From the NCBI GenBank assembly GCA_020747065.1, contig JAGMVK010000023.1, positions 682,001-746,000 of the forward strand: 64,000 bases of DNA. Reading direction: 5' to 3'. How positions within the stretch are numbered: position 1 is the stretch's first letter; each line of letters opens with the position of its first letter. The position numbers and the translations under genes are program-made. This stretch comes from Cadophora sp. MPI-SDFR-AT-0126. Taxonomy: Eukaryota; Ascomycota; Leotiomycetes; Helotiales; Ploettnerulaceae. The notes below the pieces were generated by a model. It saw only the letters and a list, made by a program, of their open reading frames with translations, searched no databases and was not told the DNA's origin. Positions 55,150-64,000 of this stretch are shown here, in pieces.

Positions 55150-56500
55150 GACCGAAATAGCTAACTACCTAGATGCCGGCAACTACATGCGGTAGTAGAG
55201 GGATTGTGCTGGATTGAAAATAGGCTGGAATAGATCGTATTAGTCGTACGAATATAATGGTAATAGTCGTAACTTGGCAAGCTCTCGTCGGTATACTGGA
55301 CACCCTGGGTCAGTAGCCTTATAGGCACCCTTTCCTCTATACGGTGCACACTTAAAAGTCGTCGAGGTGCATGTCGATGCCGAATGCCCTGGGAGTGCAC
55401 ACTGTCCACAGATTGGAGCCGGCGCTCGGCAACGGTAGTGTAAATGTCCGTAAAGATGGCAGCGATAACAGCGTGCAGGCTAACAGCTTATAACAAACGG
55501 ACGAGTATATGCGCACTCTCCGTTTACTATAGTAACCGTTATCTTTGCAAGAAGCCTATTAACCTCCTCCTTCGTGTCCAAAAACACAACTATCGAGCGA
55601 TACTCCTCATCAATCGACACATTCCTAAGCCATCGCATCTTGTGAACCTTGACCCTATTCAGTTGACCGAAAATTGAACAACTTATCTCGTCCATTGCTA
55701 CCTCGTGATATGCCCTGTCAACCCTCATTGGATACCATTGCTCTCCGTACAACGTTCCCCTATCAAAGTGTGTCCTAACCCAAGTGTCATCCCTCCGTAC
55801 GTTATCGATATCCTTGCCTTGGAAAAGTCGGTACCGCCCATTCCCCTTTGAATTGACTCCCAAGCATGTTATACCCCTCTCTTTCAAAGCCTTATTCATA
55901 CGTCTACGCACAGCGCCTGCGTTTCCCTCCTTGATCTCCGGGATCGCCACTCGACTAAGGTCGAGTCCAACCCCCGGAATCTGACCTGGGGCTATCGATA
56001 GCGGTGGAGACGATGGAGGCGATAGTGGAGGTGGAGGACCCGTCGGGGGAGGTGTATTGATTCGTGGGAAAAGCTCGTTTCGTATGAACTCTTCCAAGGA
56101 CTCGATGCGCTTCTCTGCCCTTTCTGCTCGGTACTCCGCGGCTAAGAGGGCGGATTCGACACGCGTAAGGAGGGCCTTGACTTGTGCCCACTGGTCGGTA
56201 TCCACTGGCGTCGGTGCTGTCTGAGACGTTGTAGCCTTCGTAGAGTTGGCGCGCTTCGCACGGGGTGGTGAGTTGGGCTCGAATGGCTGCGTGCGCTTCA
56301 GAGGCCGCCCCCGAGTGCTCGTAGTTTGGACCGTAATCGAGTCACCACCATCAGATTCGTCGAGCAACTCGAACGAATTGCCCTTCCGGCTGTTCACGTT
56401 GTTCTTGCTGTTCTTTGGCATCCTTCTCGATCGGTCTCAACTTGCTAGGGTGACTCTGGGGTCTCGGCTGAGAGGCTGCTGAATAATCATGATAGCCCCC
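55150..56500 (-). mobile_element. LINE 5' end with ORF1 (gag-like) nearly intact
   Basis: The ORF at 56421-55480 (313 codons) is a Tad1-type LINE ORF1: a basic, proline-rich start (PLKRTQPFEPNSPPRAKRA), a coiled coil (ALLAAEYRAERAEKRIESLE), and the conserved block GNGRYRLFQGKDIDNVRRDD, then WVRTHFDRGTLYGEQWYPMR. A frameshift near 55480 interrupts it. The zinc-knuckle tail continues in another frame (CGQCALPGHSASTC near 55420, then FKCAPYRGKGAYKATDPGC) to about 55270. The endonuclease and reverse transcriptase that should follow are absent: only about 250 AT-rich bases separate this from the RNase H relic. Confidence 0.82.
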
Positions 56501-56532
56501 ACCCAATTCTTAAATTTCCTGCGGGATTCCAA

Positions 56533-58699
56533 CTCCATTGGGCAGCACCGCATTCAGGTCGCGCGCGAGATTCTCACCCCAAGAGAAAGATAGTGGACGG
56601 TAGATCTCTACCTCGCCGGTACGTGCATTCCCCTGAGTCGACATTGCCCTGAACTAACACAATCATGCAGATGCCGACCATAGACTCAAGACCGCCCTGA
56701 TCGAGGAGTACGCGAACGAGAAGCCGCCAACTGCTGGCGAGATCTACTGCAAGATCTCGAAGTACCGACGAGAGCGAGATTTGTATTCGAAAAGGAGGTG
56801 GTGGAGTCATCTGTCGAAGCATGAGACGCGATGTCTGAACGGGCTCTTTCGACACCGTGAGCTCCATACGGGATTCGATGATCTCCTAGATCTGCCCAGG
56901 CTTTGGGGTGGGATGAGGATAAGCACACTGAACAAAATGATCAGTATGAACTTCCCCGAGGTGAGCCTTCCATCTGACGAGCAGGTGTGACTTGCTCACC
57001 ATAGAAACAGGCAGTCGTACACTATCTCGAAGACATCAAAGAGTTCTGGTCTCAGCTCCTCGCCTACAACAAGCAAGCGATGCGGATGCTCGATAATGTC
57101 ACGGTCAAGGCGGTAGAGCTTATGGCGCCTAGACATTCCAGGCGGGATGCGCAAAAACTACACGGCCAGCTGGCCAGTGGCCAGATCTTCGCCGCATTCA
57201 ATTCGGAGGACCGTGATGCGATCTGGAGTAGGTTGCGCACCGCTAGCGGCCTCATCCCATCCCTCTTCACCCTGTTTGAAGATCTCAAGTATTTGCAAGC
57301 CTGCGCGGGTAGCATGAGGCACTTGGTTGAGCCGGCTCCCGGGCAGACCTTGTTCGTGGCCTTGGATGACAAATTCTTTGGGAGCACAGAGGATTGGGAT
57401 CTGGCGTATCGGCGGCTATGGCTTTACTCCATGGAATACTACAGCAAGTTGCCTGCCCCACCGAAGGACACAAAGAAGAATCGTTTGGCCAAAGCGGGAA
57501 CCACAAAGCCGGACGAAGTTGTCCTGTCGGACTTCGCTGCGCTCGCTAGCCAGCTGGGTTTTCAGTCCGACCAGATCTCGGCGTTGAAAGAACGCTCGTC
57601 AGATAGGGAGATCGCACGTGCTGCCTTGTTAAACGCTCGGAAACCAGACAGCTACGAATATACTGGCCAGAGTCTCGAGTCTCACACTGAGCAGATCATA
57701 AGATTGTTTGCAACTGCCACACCCCTCACGCTGGAGCAGTCGTCCCCGGCCTTCGTCAGCGATGATCCTGCCGCTGCAGGGGTCCGATGTGGATTCCCTG
57801 ACGAAGAGGCTCACGCACGAGATGCCAAATCCCTTGTTATTGCCAACCTGCACGCAGAAGTGGACAAGCAGGGCGAGAGCGTCACATCGTTCTTTGTGCG
57901 CAAGTCTGTGTATTTTGCATTTTTTGGTCGACCAAGCGAGACCACTACAAAACGTCGTTCGAACCCTGCACCACACACAGGCGGAGGATTAGATCTGCAA
58001 CAGGAGCGGCTGGGTGCTTTGGGCGGGGGAAGGAATGTATCGGGGCAAGGACACCCAACCCCTCAGGAGGTGGCCAGGATGGCGCAGGAGAGGCAAGCAT
58101 CAGAGGAAGCCGGCAATAATTTACGAGAGGGGGGTGACGCTTCACAACCAACACAGAGAAATCAAAGGCGAGGTACTCACGTTAATCTTGAGAGAAGCAT
58201 TGCGGATGGGCTCGCTCGCACCTCTGAACAACCAGAGGATCCACCACAGATGAGTTCGCCTGCGGCTGGTCGGGAAGCGCTCGTCAACTCCTCCCAGGAT
58301 TTGATTCGTACCGACGACGTCGATTCGAGTGCTCACGGGCAACCATCCGAACAGAATCTGGACAGGCAGCTGCAGATAATTCCTCCATCTTCTATGGTGC
58401 GTATTGAGTTCAAAATTTACGAGCGAGACGTTTGGAGGACCGAGCGATGCCTTCTAGTGGACTCTTCTGACCCGTCCGAAGTCGAACGGGTGGCGAAAAA
58501 GTACATGAGGAAGCACATCCGGCCGTTTGATAGCTCGCTCAACCTGTTGGTCCCAAGAACGTGCTTCCAAGCCGCGATTGCGGATGGGTCGAACACTATA
58601 CTTCTGGTTCCTGAGAACAGGATCCAAGTAAATAATCAGCTTGTGAAATATGTACCTGCCGTGATGTCTGATGGGAAGCTTTCTACTGAGGCTGGGTAA
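56533..58699 (+). pseudogene. DUF3723-domain gene, probably 5'-truncated
   Basis: Exons 56594-56618, 56671-56960 and 57011-58699 give a continuous 667-residue frame. The order is WTVDLYLADADHRLKTALI, GEIYCKISKYRRERDLYSK, HTGFDDLLDLPRLWGGMRI, then DIKEFWSQLL, ASGLIPSLFTLFEDLKYLQ and YRRLWLYSMEYYSKL. A low-complexity Gln/Pro/Gly-rich region follows, then a distinct C-terminal domain (VERVAKKYMRKHIRPFDSS, RTCFQAAIADGSNTILLVP). This is the fungal DUF3723 layout. Upstream of 56594 the same frame has a TAG (56591-56593) preceded by a family-like stretch (IGQHRIQVAREILTPRER), and the 5' end of a LINE begins about 35 bases further up. So the start is either lost to the LINE or supplied by an exon I cannot see. 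DUF3723 genes are frequent Starship cargo. Function unknown. Confidence 0.75.
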
Positions 58700-59443
58700 G
58701 GAGAAATCGTTGATAATATGCGAGAGCCTATAACTACGCTATTCTCACTCAGCTATCACCGCCACGCAGTCTGTCTAGATTGCTCGCTATGCGTTAAGTA
58801 TTCAGAGATAGCAACCATCAATAAAATGAAATTTGATCCACATTATCTTTAAGTTATTGCCGCGTCCTCACAATGCCCTCGCTAAGCCTCTCCCGTTTTC
58901 ATCAACCTTGGACGATTTTGACCGCTCCAGCTATTGACTGGAACGCATTGAGTGATTAAGATACGAGTGACGATGCGTTATGCTGCCTAGTAACTCGAGC
59001 CCAAATTTGCAGCTATATCAAAGTTGAGATGTTTGCAGATAGGGTTCATTAATGGACCTGAACATTGCTCCATTTCTGACCCTGTAGACCTGTGCACAGA
59101 CCACAGTCTCCGATATATCTCGACCTTCAATTTTGGCCGGGCAGCAGTTCTTGCTTTTGGTTGATTTGTATTTCGGCTCCATTCGAGGTCTTTTGGAGCC
59201 ATCTTTGCGCTTAAAGTCAAGGCCAAAAGCTCCCTCGTCGCACGGCCGTCAAATCTGAACGGTGTTCAAACCTCTCCACAAGCAGCGTTCAACCTCATCC
59301 AGGAACAGAATCCAACTTCTCTACAAACAACATCCAATCTCGTCCAGATACTGCCTCCAACCTCACCGCAGACGCCACCCAGCTTCTCCACAACCCGCCC
59401 CTTCGAGCGACACAGAAACATGCCTTCGTGGGCACAACCTGCT
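58700..59443. other. Unassigned stretch
   Basis: No recognisable gene. ORFs at 58987-59226 and 59262-59447 lack family features. Confidence 0.35.
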
Positions 59444-59834
59444 CTAAATCTTGGTGGCGTTCATGTCCATCTCTAAGTGCCTATAGGTCAGGTCTACTAC
59501 ATCGATAACTGGGTTCGTGGTGTTGAAATGAAAGGGACTCGCAACATGGTGAAAGGAGGGTTTGATCGTACAGCTTCATCAAAGGCGCCTCGAGCAGCAA
59601 TATCTTCGACCAGTACGTATGAGAGTTGATCGGTGGACAATTGCCGATACCCATCGAGTATTCGCTGGCCCTTTTCGTGAGATCGAACGGTGGTAACAAC
59701 GGTATGACTACGCAAAGCTGTCAGTCAACCTATCTAGTATAAGAAAGGCGAAGGTGCACACACCCACGTTTGAGCAAGTACTCCAGACAATGGGCAGCAA
59801 CAAAGCCACTTCCACCAGTCAGTAGGACTCTCAT
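59444..59834 (-). pseudogene. N-terminal relic of an NAD-dependent epimerase/dehydratase
   Basis: From ATG 59834 the minus strand reads MRVLLTGGSGFVAAHCLEY (extended-SDR glycine motif GGSGFVA). An intact GT-AG intron (59763-59708) joins KRG to HTVVTTVRSHEKGQ, followed by LSYVLVEDIAARGAFDEAV and NPPF. A one-base frameshift then shifts the continuation (HVASPFHFNTTNPVIDVVD) into another frame, and a stop follows at about 59444. The catalytic YxxxK region and C-terminal half are missing. This is the N-terminal third of a ketoreductase of the dihydroflavonol-reductase/methylglyoxal-reductase type. The preserved splice sites suggest recent inactivation. Confidence 0.8.
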
Positions 59835-60678
59835 GATCTTTGATAAGTAGTTGTTACGAAGTGCAAGCTGGCGAGCTAGAATTGCTGAAGGCAATATTCT
59901 GTGCCAAGATTTATATGATCGCGTACTTTGAATACGAGGAAGTATGCCTAAGAAGCAATTTTCTGCGCGCTTTGCGGTGACGACGCTCAACACTTCGATT
60001 AAGGGCATGTACTGAGGTATTTGGCAATCGTGGCTCGACGGGAGCGTGCCGTACCGGGGCCATGAGGACAACGGAGTCCGCCTGCTTTGGCAGGAAGTGA
60101 TCTTGATAACACCGTCGTCGGAAAGAGTAATGGGTGCAGAGGAGTGGGAGGAGACTGTTGTGGTTGGTGACAAGTAATGGTTGCTACAGTTGGGGGAACG
60201 ATGAGGAAATATAAGTATGTTCGAGGGGGGGAGGAGTCGAAGGTCGGAAGGTTGGCCGCCATGACTGAGAAGCCCCCGTTTATGGGGGTGGATGAGGTGA
60301 ATGAGGAAGGGCTAGTAGAGTGACCTTGAGGGGTGACGCTTAGTTGACGTTCAAGGCGCTTGGAAGCTTCCTGGTTCCGATGATCTGCCGACAGTCGACG
60401 CCAGGGCTCGACATGTGATGGGTGCTTTCTGGGTTTCGAGCCCGCGTAATGTACCTACTTCTCGATTAACAGAGATCAACCAGCCTTCCGGTGTTTACCG
60501 AGTAAATACCCGACTGTTACTTTTGACAGGTTCTGAATATATTGACTGAACTACTGCTCATCGTATGGACAGATCTCCATATAAATACAGTCTATCCGTA
60601 GTCATGTGCCTTGCACATGACTCATTATCACATGACTCATCTCACACTAACCTCTAGGCTTCCACACCCCTTCAACAG
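59835..60678. other. Unassigned stretch
   Basis: Contains the promoter side of the epimerase relic. An AT-richer segment at 60590-60660 includes CATGACTCAT repeated at 60616-60642. No ORF supported. Confidence 0.35.
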
Positions 60679-60955
60679 TTACACAGAGAGATCCATGCAA
60701 CTTTGTGTATTCTTATCATCGTATGTGATTGTACCATTTGGCAGGAGACTGCCAACTTGAAAATCCTCGACGAGATCAATCAAGTCGTTTGATTTTGGAT
60801 CACTTTCTCGTATCGTCAGGCCGCCCCAAAGTTCGTGGTATAGGTTGAAATCACCCAAGATGATTTGTTCTTCTTCCTGGTTGGCAGAGAGTGCCGTGCT
60901 AAGGTGTGGTAGGCAACTCATCCTGTGGTCTGACGATCTTGGGGGTTATATGCGT
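60679..60955 (-). mobile_element. LINE endonuclease-domain fragment
   Basis: An 80-residue minus-strand frame has the EEP-endonuclease core of fungal LINEs: EEEQIILGDFNLYHELWGG (catalytic GDFN), then LIDLVEDFQVGSLLPNGTIT. An upstream frame with YNPQDRQTTG extends it to about 60955, broken by a stop. Nothing else of the element is present. The LINE at 53.6-56.5 kb lacks exactly this domain, but orientation and distance do not show that the two were once joined. Confidence 0.75.
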
Positions 60956-61207
60956 TGTGTGTACAGAACTTTGTTGCTGCCTCGGTGGCCGGGCGGGGGT
61001 TTTATCGTGATTTCAACATCGCAAATCCAGTTATAGATAAAATTCTTCAAATAGATAACCTGATTGAATCGCAACTTCCGGTAGCATTTGGCTTGTACCC
61101 CAGTAAATACAGAACATGTATGTGCACTTGGCAAGCGCGCCTGCAGGAACCAGCCCGCAAAGCGAACCTGCACAGCCGACGCCACCTGACCGGACTAGGC
61201 TCTTTGG

Positions 61208-62961
61208 TTACTGTGGTCTCAGAGCACCCATCTCACTCATTCCCCATTTGTCATGAATCTGCTGCCTCATCTTCTTCCCCCAAAATGCGATAGGGATTGC
61301 GATACAACCCACAACGGCGATCAGGACCCCTATCTCAATATCCGCATTTGCATGTCCTTGAGACCGAATCCAAGGAGGAATCGCAAAACTTATCCCAAAG
61401 CTTGTCATGTTGCTCACACTGCTTATTCCAGCCAAAGCTGGTGCTGCCCAACGAGGAAAAGCTTCGGTAACCCAGAGTGTATTTGCGGTGGCTAAGCTGA
61501 CAAGCGTAAAGGAGTTGAGGCCGTACGCGAAATAGATCCACATGTAGTGCCATCTGTTCTCCACAGCAACCCCGTAGATAATGATATTAGCAGTTCCAGT
61601 GAGGATCGGCAGTATGAAAGCTGGGAGGTAATGTTCTGCGTCGCGAACACCAAGATTTCTTTTTGCGAGGCGACAAGAGACAAACGAGACCATGAATCCA
61701 GATACTGGCCAAGCAATAAGACATCCAATGGCACCAGCCATGTGTATAAGCGCAAAAGCATCCGAGCTGAGCTTATAGCGTGGGTTAATCAAGATGTCAG
61801 TATACGTCTCCTTGATTGACAGCATGCTGGTGAAGACCAAAGCGTTGAGAATCGCAACCCAGAAGATCAGTGGGTTCAAAAGACAGCCAAGGACCTGTGA
61901 ATAGCATATCCGCATAGCTCTCCAACCACCACGAGTGAGGCCCCAGAATTTCAGGTTACCAGCCCACGGAGATTGGTTCGGTGTCTCAGGTAGTGCTTTA
62001 CCGTCTGGCACCTCCTCCCAGTCTTCGTAGACATGCACCTTTTCGGTAGCACTTTGGATGAGTACCCGCCCATTAAAAGCAACCGGTGGGCGGACGAAAT
62101 AGGTTTCTGGGTAGAAGAAAAAAGCCAGGACGACCGAAAGGAGAGAGGCAATCGCCCAGCTACTGTAGAATAGGCGCCATGTCGACTCTCCCGATCCCTT
62201 CGGGACAAGCCGAGGAATGAGCGCGAGGAGGGTCGCGGTTATAGCTCCCACGCCGCACCATATCATTGCGATTGCTTGGGGCCGTTGGTGTATGAAAGTG
62301 ATGTCAATTACCATCAGGAGAGCCTATTCCACGTTAGACCAGTGACTGTGTGGTTGGTGGCATGATAACTTGCCATGCTCGAACTGAGACCCTGCACTAA
62401 TCCCATGAAGCAAGATGCTACCAGAAGCTGAGCGAAGTTGGTAATAAGACTTGCAAGCAGGGAAGACAAGAACAATATCACAGTGCATAACAGAAACACA
62501 GGCCTCCGCCCAACTGCCAAGGAGAGTGGGATCCAGATGAGTGCTCCGATCCCCATAAATAGCTTTGGCACTGAAATTATGTTCTCGACTCGAAAAAAGG
62601 TTGGATTCTTGCAAATCTTAGTACGTCGTCAAGTTATATTGGGGTATCGTACTTCCATGTGGAATTCGGACCTCATCACGTAGGTGAGATAGGTTGGGCC
62701 TTGTATCAACACATCCGCGGAAATGGTGAAGATAAGGAGTGCGAGGAAGGCACGCGCCTGCTTCCATTTTGACCAGTTCAGTGGATCTTGAGCAGATTTG
62801 GTCGGGATTGGAAGATTGAGAATTTTCCCATCGGACGAGATTATGAACACGCTACCTGAAAGATCGCAGGAGTCGTATTTGGACTTTGTAGACCTTTGGG
62901 GCGCGACAGAAGTAGTGTTAACCGGCAGAGACGCCATTTCCTCGTCATCTATCGTCGTCAT
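61208..62961 (-). CDS. MFS transporter, DHA1-like (HOL1/FLR1-type)
   Basis: Three exons (62961-62653, 62616-62374, 62323-61208) encode 555 residues; the start of exon 2 could instead be 62583, which is also in frame. A cytosolic arm ends in the family motif DPLNWSKWK just before helix 1. Exon 2 has GIGALIWIPLSLAVGRRPV (motif A). Exon 3 holds the remaining spans, with FFYPETYF, a long central loop, and a GKKMRQQ tail. Intron 2 (62373-62324, 50 bases) starts with GC (ATG|GCAAGT) and its removal joins SSSM to ALLMVID in frame. Members export drugs or natural products or import small organics. No cluster link is evident, as it is separated from the island by 10 kb of relics. Confidence 0.85.
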
Positions 62962-64000
62962 GTTGTGCTACGGCAAATAAGAAAAGTATAGGAGTGAAAT
63001 TCAAATATACAGTTTTTCTTGCGGAACTGCAAGCTTAGGTAAGAATTGCATAGTTCGTGGCTGCTACACAGAATGTCAGAAGATTGCTATTTTCCTGTTG
63101 GGAGCCATTTAGCTGGTCTGTTCATTTTTAAATTTAGTGCCAGAATACTAAGCGGTTTGAACTTTCGCTTATTCAGACAAGTAGCGGGTGCTTATATACG
63201 ATATAAAGTTCGATTCGCAGTTCCCGAATGAGCGACGAGCGTATATTTATGTTTCATCGGATGCTGAGACCGTTTCAAGTGAGCAAACAATGCTGAAGAA
63301 TCTTTATAGTAGGCCAATCGGTACGTGCGGAGGAAAGCTTAAAAGTCAAGTCTCCAAATCTAAACAGCACTTCAGACATGTGCTTGGACATGGCAGCAAA
63401 ATGGGCTGGCCACACAAGATTTAATCTTTGTCCTGTTTATCCGGATCAAGCTGGATCAAGCGATGGATGTGACGGAATGTGGAAGGAATAATGTTTTACT
63501 ACCGGTGATTCACCGGCTGATGGCCCGCAACGTGAGGAGAGGAGGCTCAAAGAGTTTGCATGCCTGCCTAATTGATGCGAATCGTTTCGCACCCTAGATA
63601 TTTTCACAACTTCACCGTGAGAAAACACTGTGCTCAGCCTTAGCGTAAGCGCGAAGGGAAAGAAGCTTCCCATAATTTCTGCAGTTGACATGGCGTGGAT
63701 GCGCATGAAGCCGTACTTGTTGTGTTCTGCCTTCTTCTCGGCTCTGCTGGACTTTTCTTTTTTCGTTGTGATGCCCGTTGCGCCACTCGAAACGCAAGTT
63801 TTCGCTTTTCCGCCGCTTAGGCCTGGATCTAGGCCGGCTCTACGAGCTTGAGACTGTTTCATGGTTACAGATTAATGCTCTAACGCTTGGAAAAGGAAAC
63901 GGTTTCTTCTGGAAGTGGGGACGTGCATGACCTAGTAATCAAATGGATGGCCTAAAATGGATGCTTCGTAAAAGATGGCTCACAATTGATGGATGCTAAA
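62962..64000. other. Right end of the window, no gene recognised
   Basis: The longest ORF (63446-63862, minus, 138 codons) is basic and low in complexity and has no motif that I recognise. A partial gene entering from beyond 64000 cannot be excluded. Confidence 0.35.

Noticed and set aside
63446..63862. 138-codon minus-strand ORF at the window's end
   Set aside because: Basic, low-complexity sequence without motif or splice support; listed only as unassigned DNA.

Overview
The window is nuclear DNA of a filamentous ascomycete (Pezizomycotina). The basis is many short introns (mostly 45-90 bases, GT..AG with CTAAC/CTGAC-like branch sites), Zn2Cys6 regulators, DUF3435 and DUF3723 families that are essentially restricted to these fungi, and decayed Tc1/mariner, Copia and LINE elements whose coding frames are broken by stops, as expected after repeat-induced mutation. 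I cannot name the species. No rRNA, tRNA or CRISPR was recognised.

Left flank (1-14.2 kb): a repeat-rich, degenerating zone. It holds a broken PRISE-type reductase, a dead Tc1/mariner transposase, a decayed small hypothetical gene, one GFA-domain gene, a hypothetical ORF with a single nonsense codon, a heavily mutated DUF3435 tyrosine-recombinase-like gene (the family that includes Starship captains), an ankyrin fragment fused to a truncated Copia gag with its LTR, and the 3' end of a BBE-type FAD oxidase.

Centre (14.2-51.1 kb): a compact island of 19 apparently intact genes with little repeat DNA. In order: metallo-beta-lactamase-fold hydrolase, mitochondrial tricarboxylate carrier, acetoacetyl-CoA synthetase, alpha/beta hydrolase, SDR, zinc MDR alcohol dehydrogenase, fumarate-reductase-like flavoprotein, NIPSNAP protein, beta-hydroxyacid dehydrogenase, PRISE reductase, two aldehyde dehydrogenases, a second SDR, sugar-type MFS transporter, a third SDR, cupin, a Zn2Cys6/fungal_trans regulator and a Baeyer-Villiger-type monooxygenase, followed by a short Zn2Cys6 protein. 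I read it as a catabolic cluster: uptake, oxygenation of a ketone to an ester or lactone, hydrolysis, alcohol to aldehyde to acid oxidation, CoA activation and mitochondrial entry. The substrate is unknown. Several genes are divergent pairs sharing a promoter, and three promoters carry tight groups of SYGGRG (CreA-like) motifs.

Right flank (52-64 kb): a LINE that keeps ORF1 and its RNase H end but lacks endonuclease and reverse transcriptase, lying against the 5' end of a DUF3723 gene; an epimerase/dehydratase relic; a detached LINE endonuclease fragment; and an intact DHA1-like MFS transporter.

Exon coordinates in the entries were derived by hand from splice consensus plus protein-family continuity. 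The exon sums of the intact genes are multiples of three. Four introns appear to use GC rather than GT at the donor.
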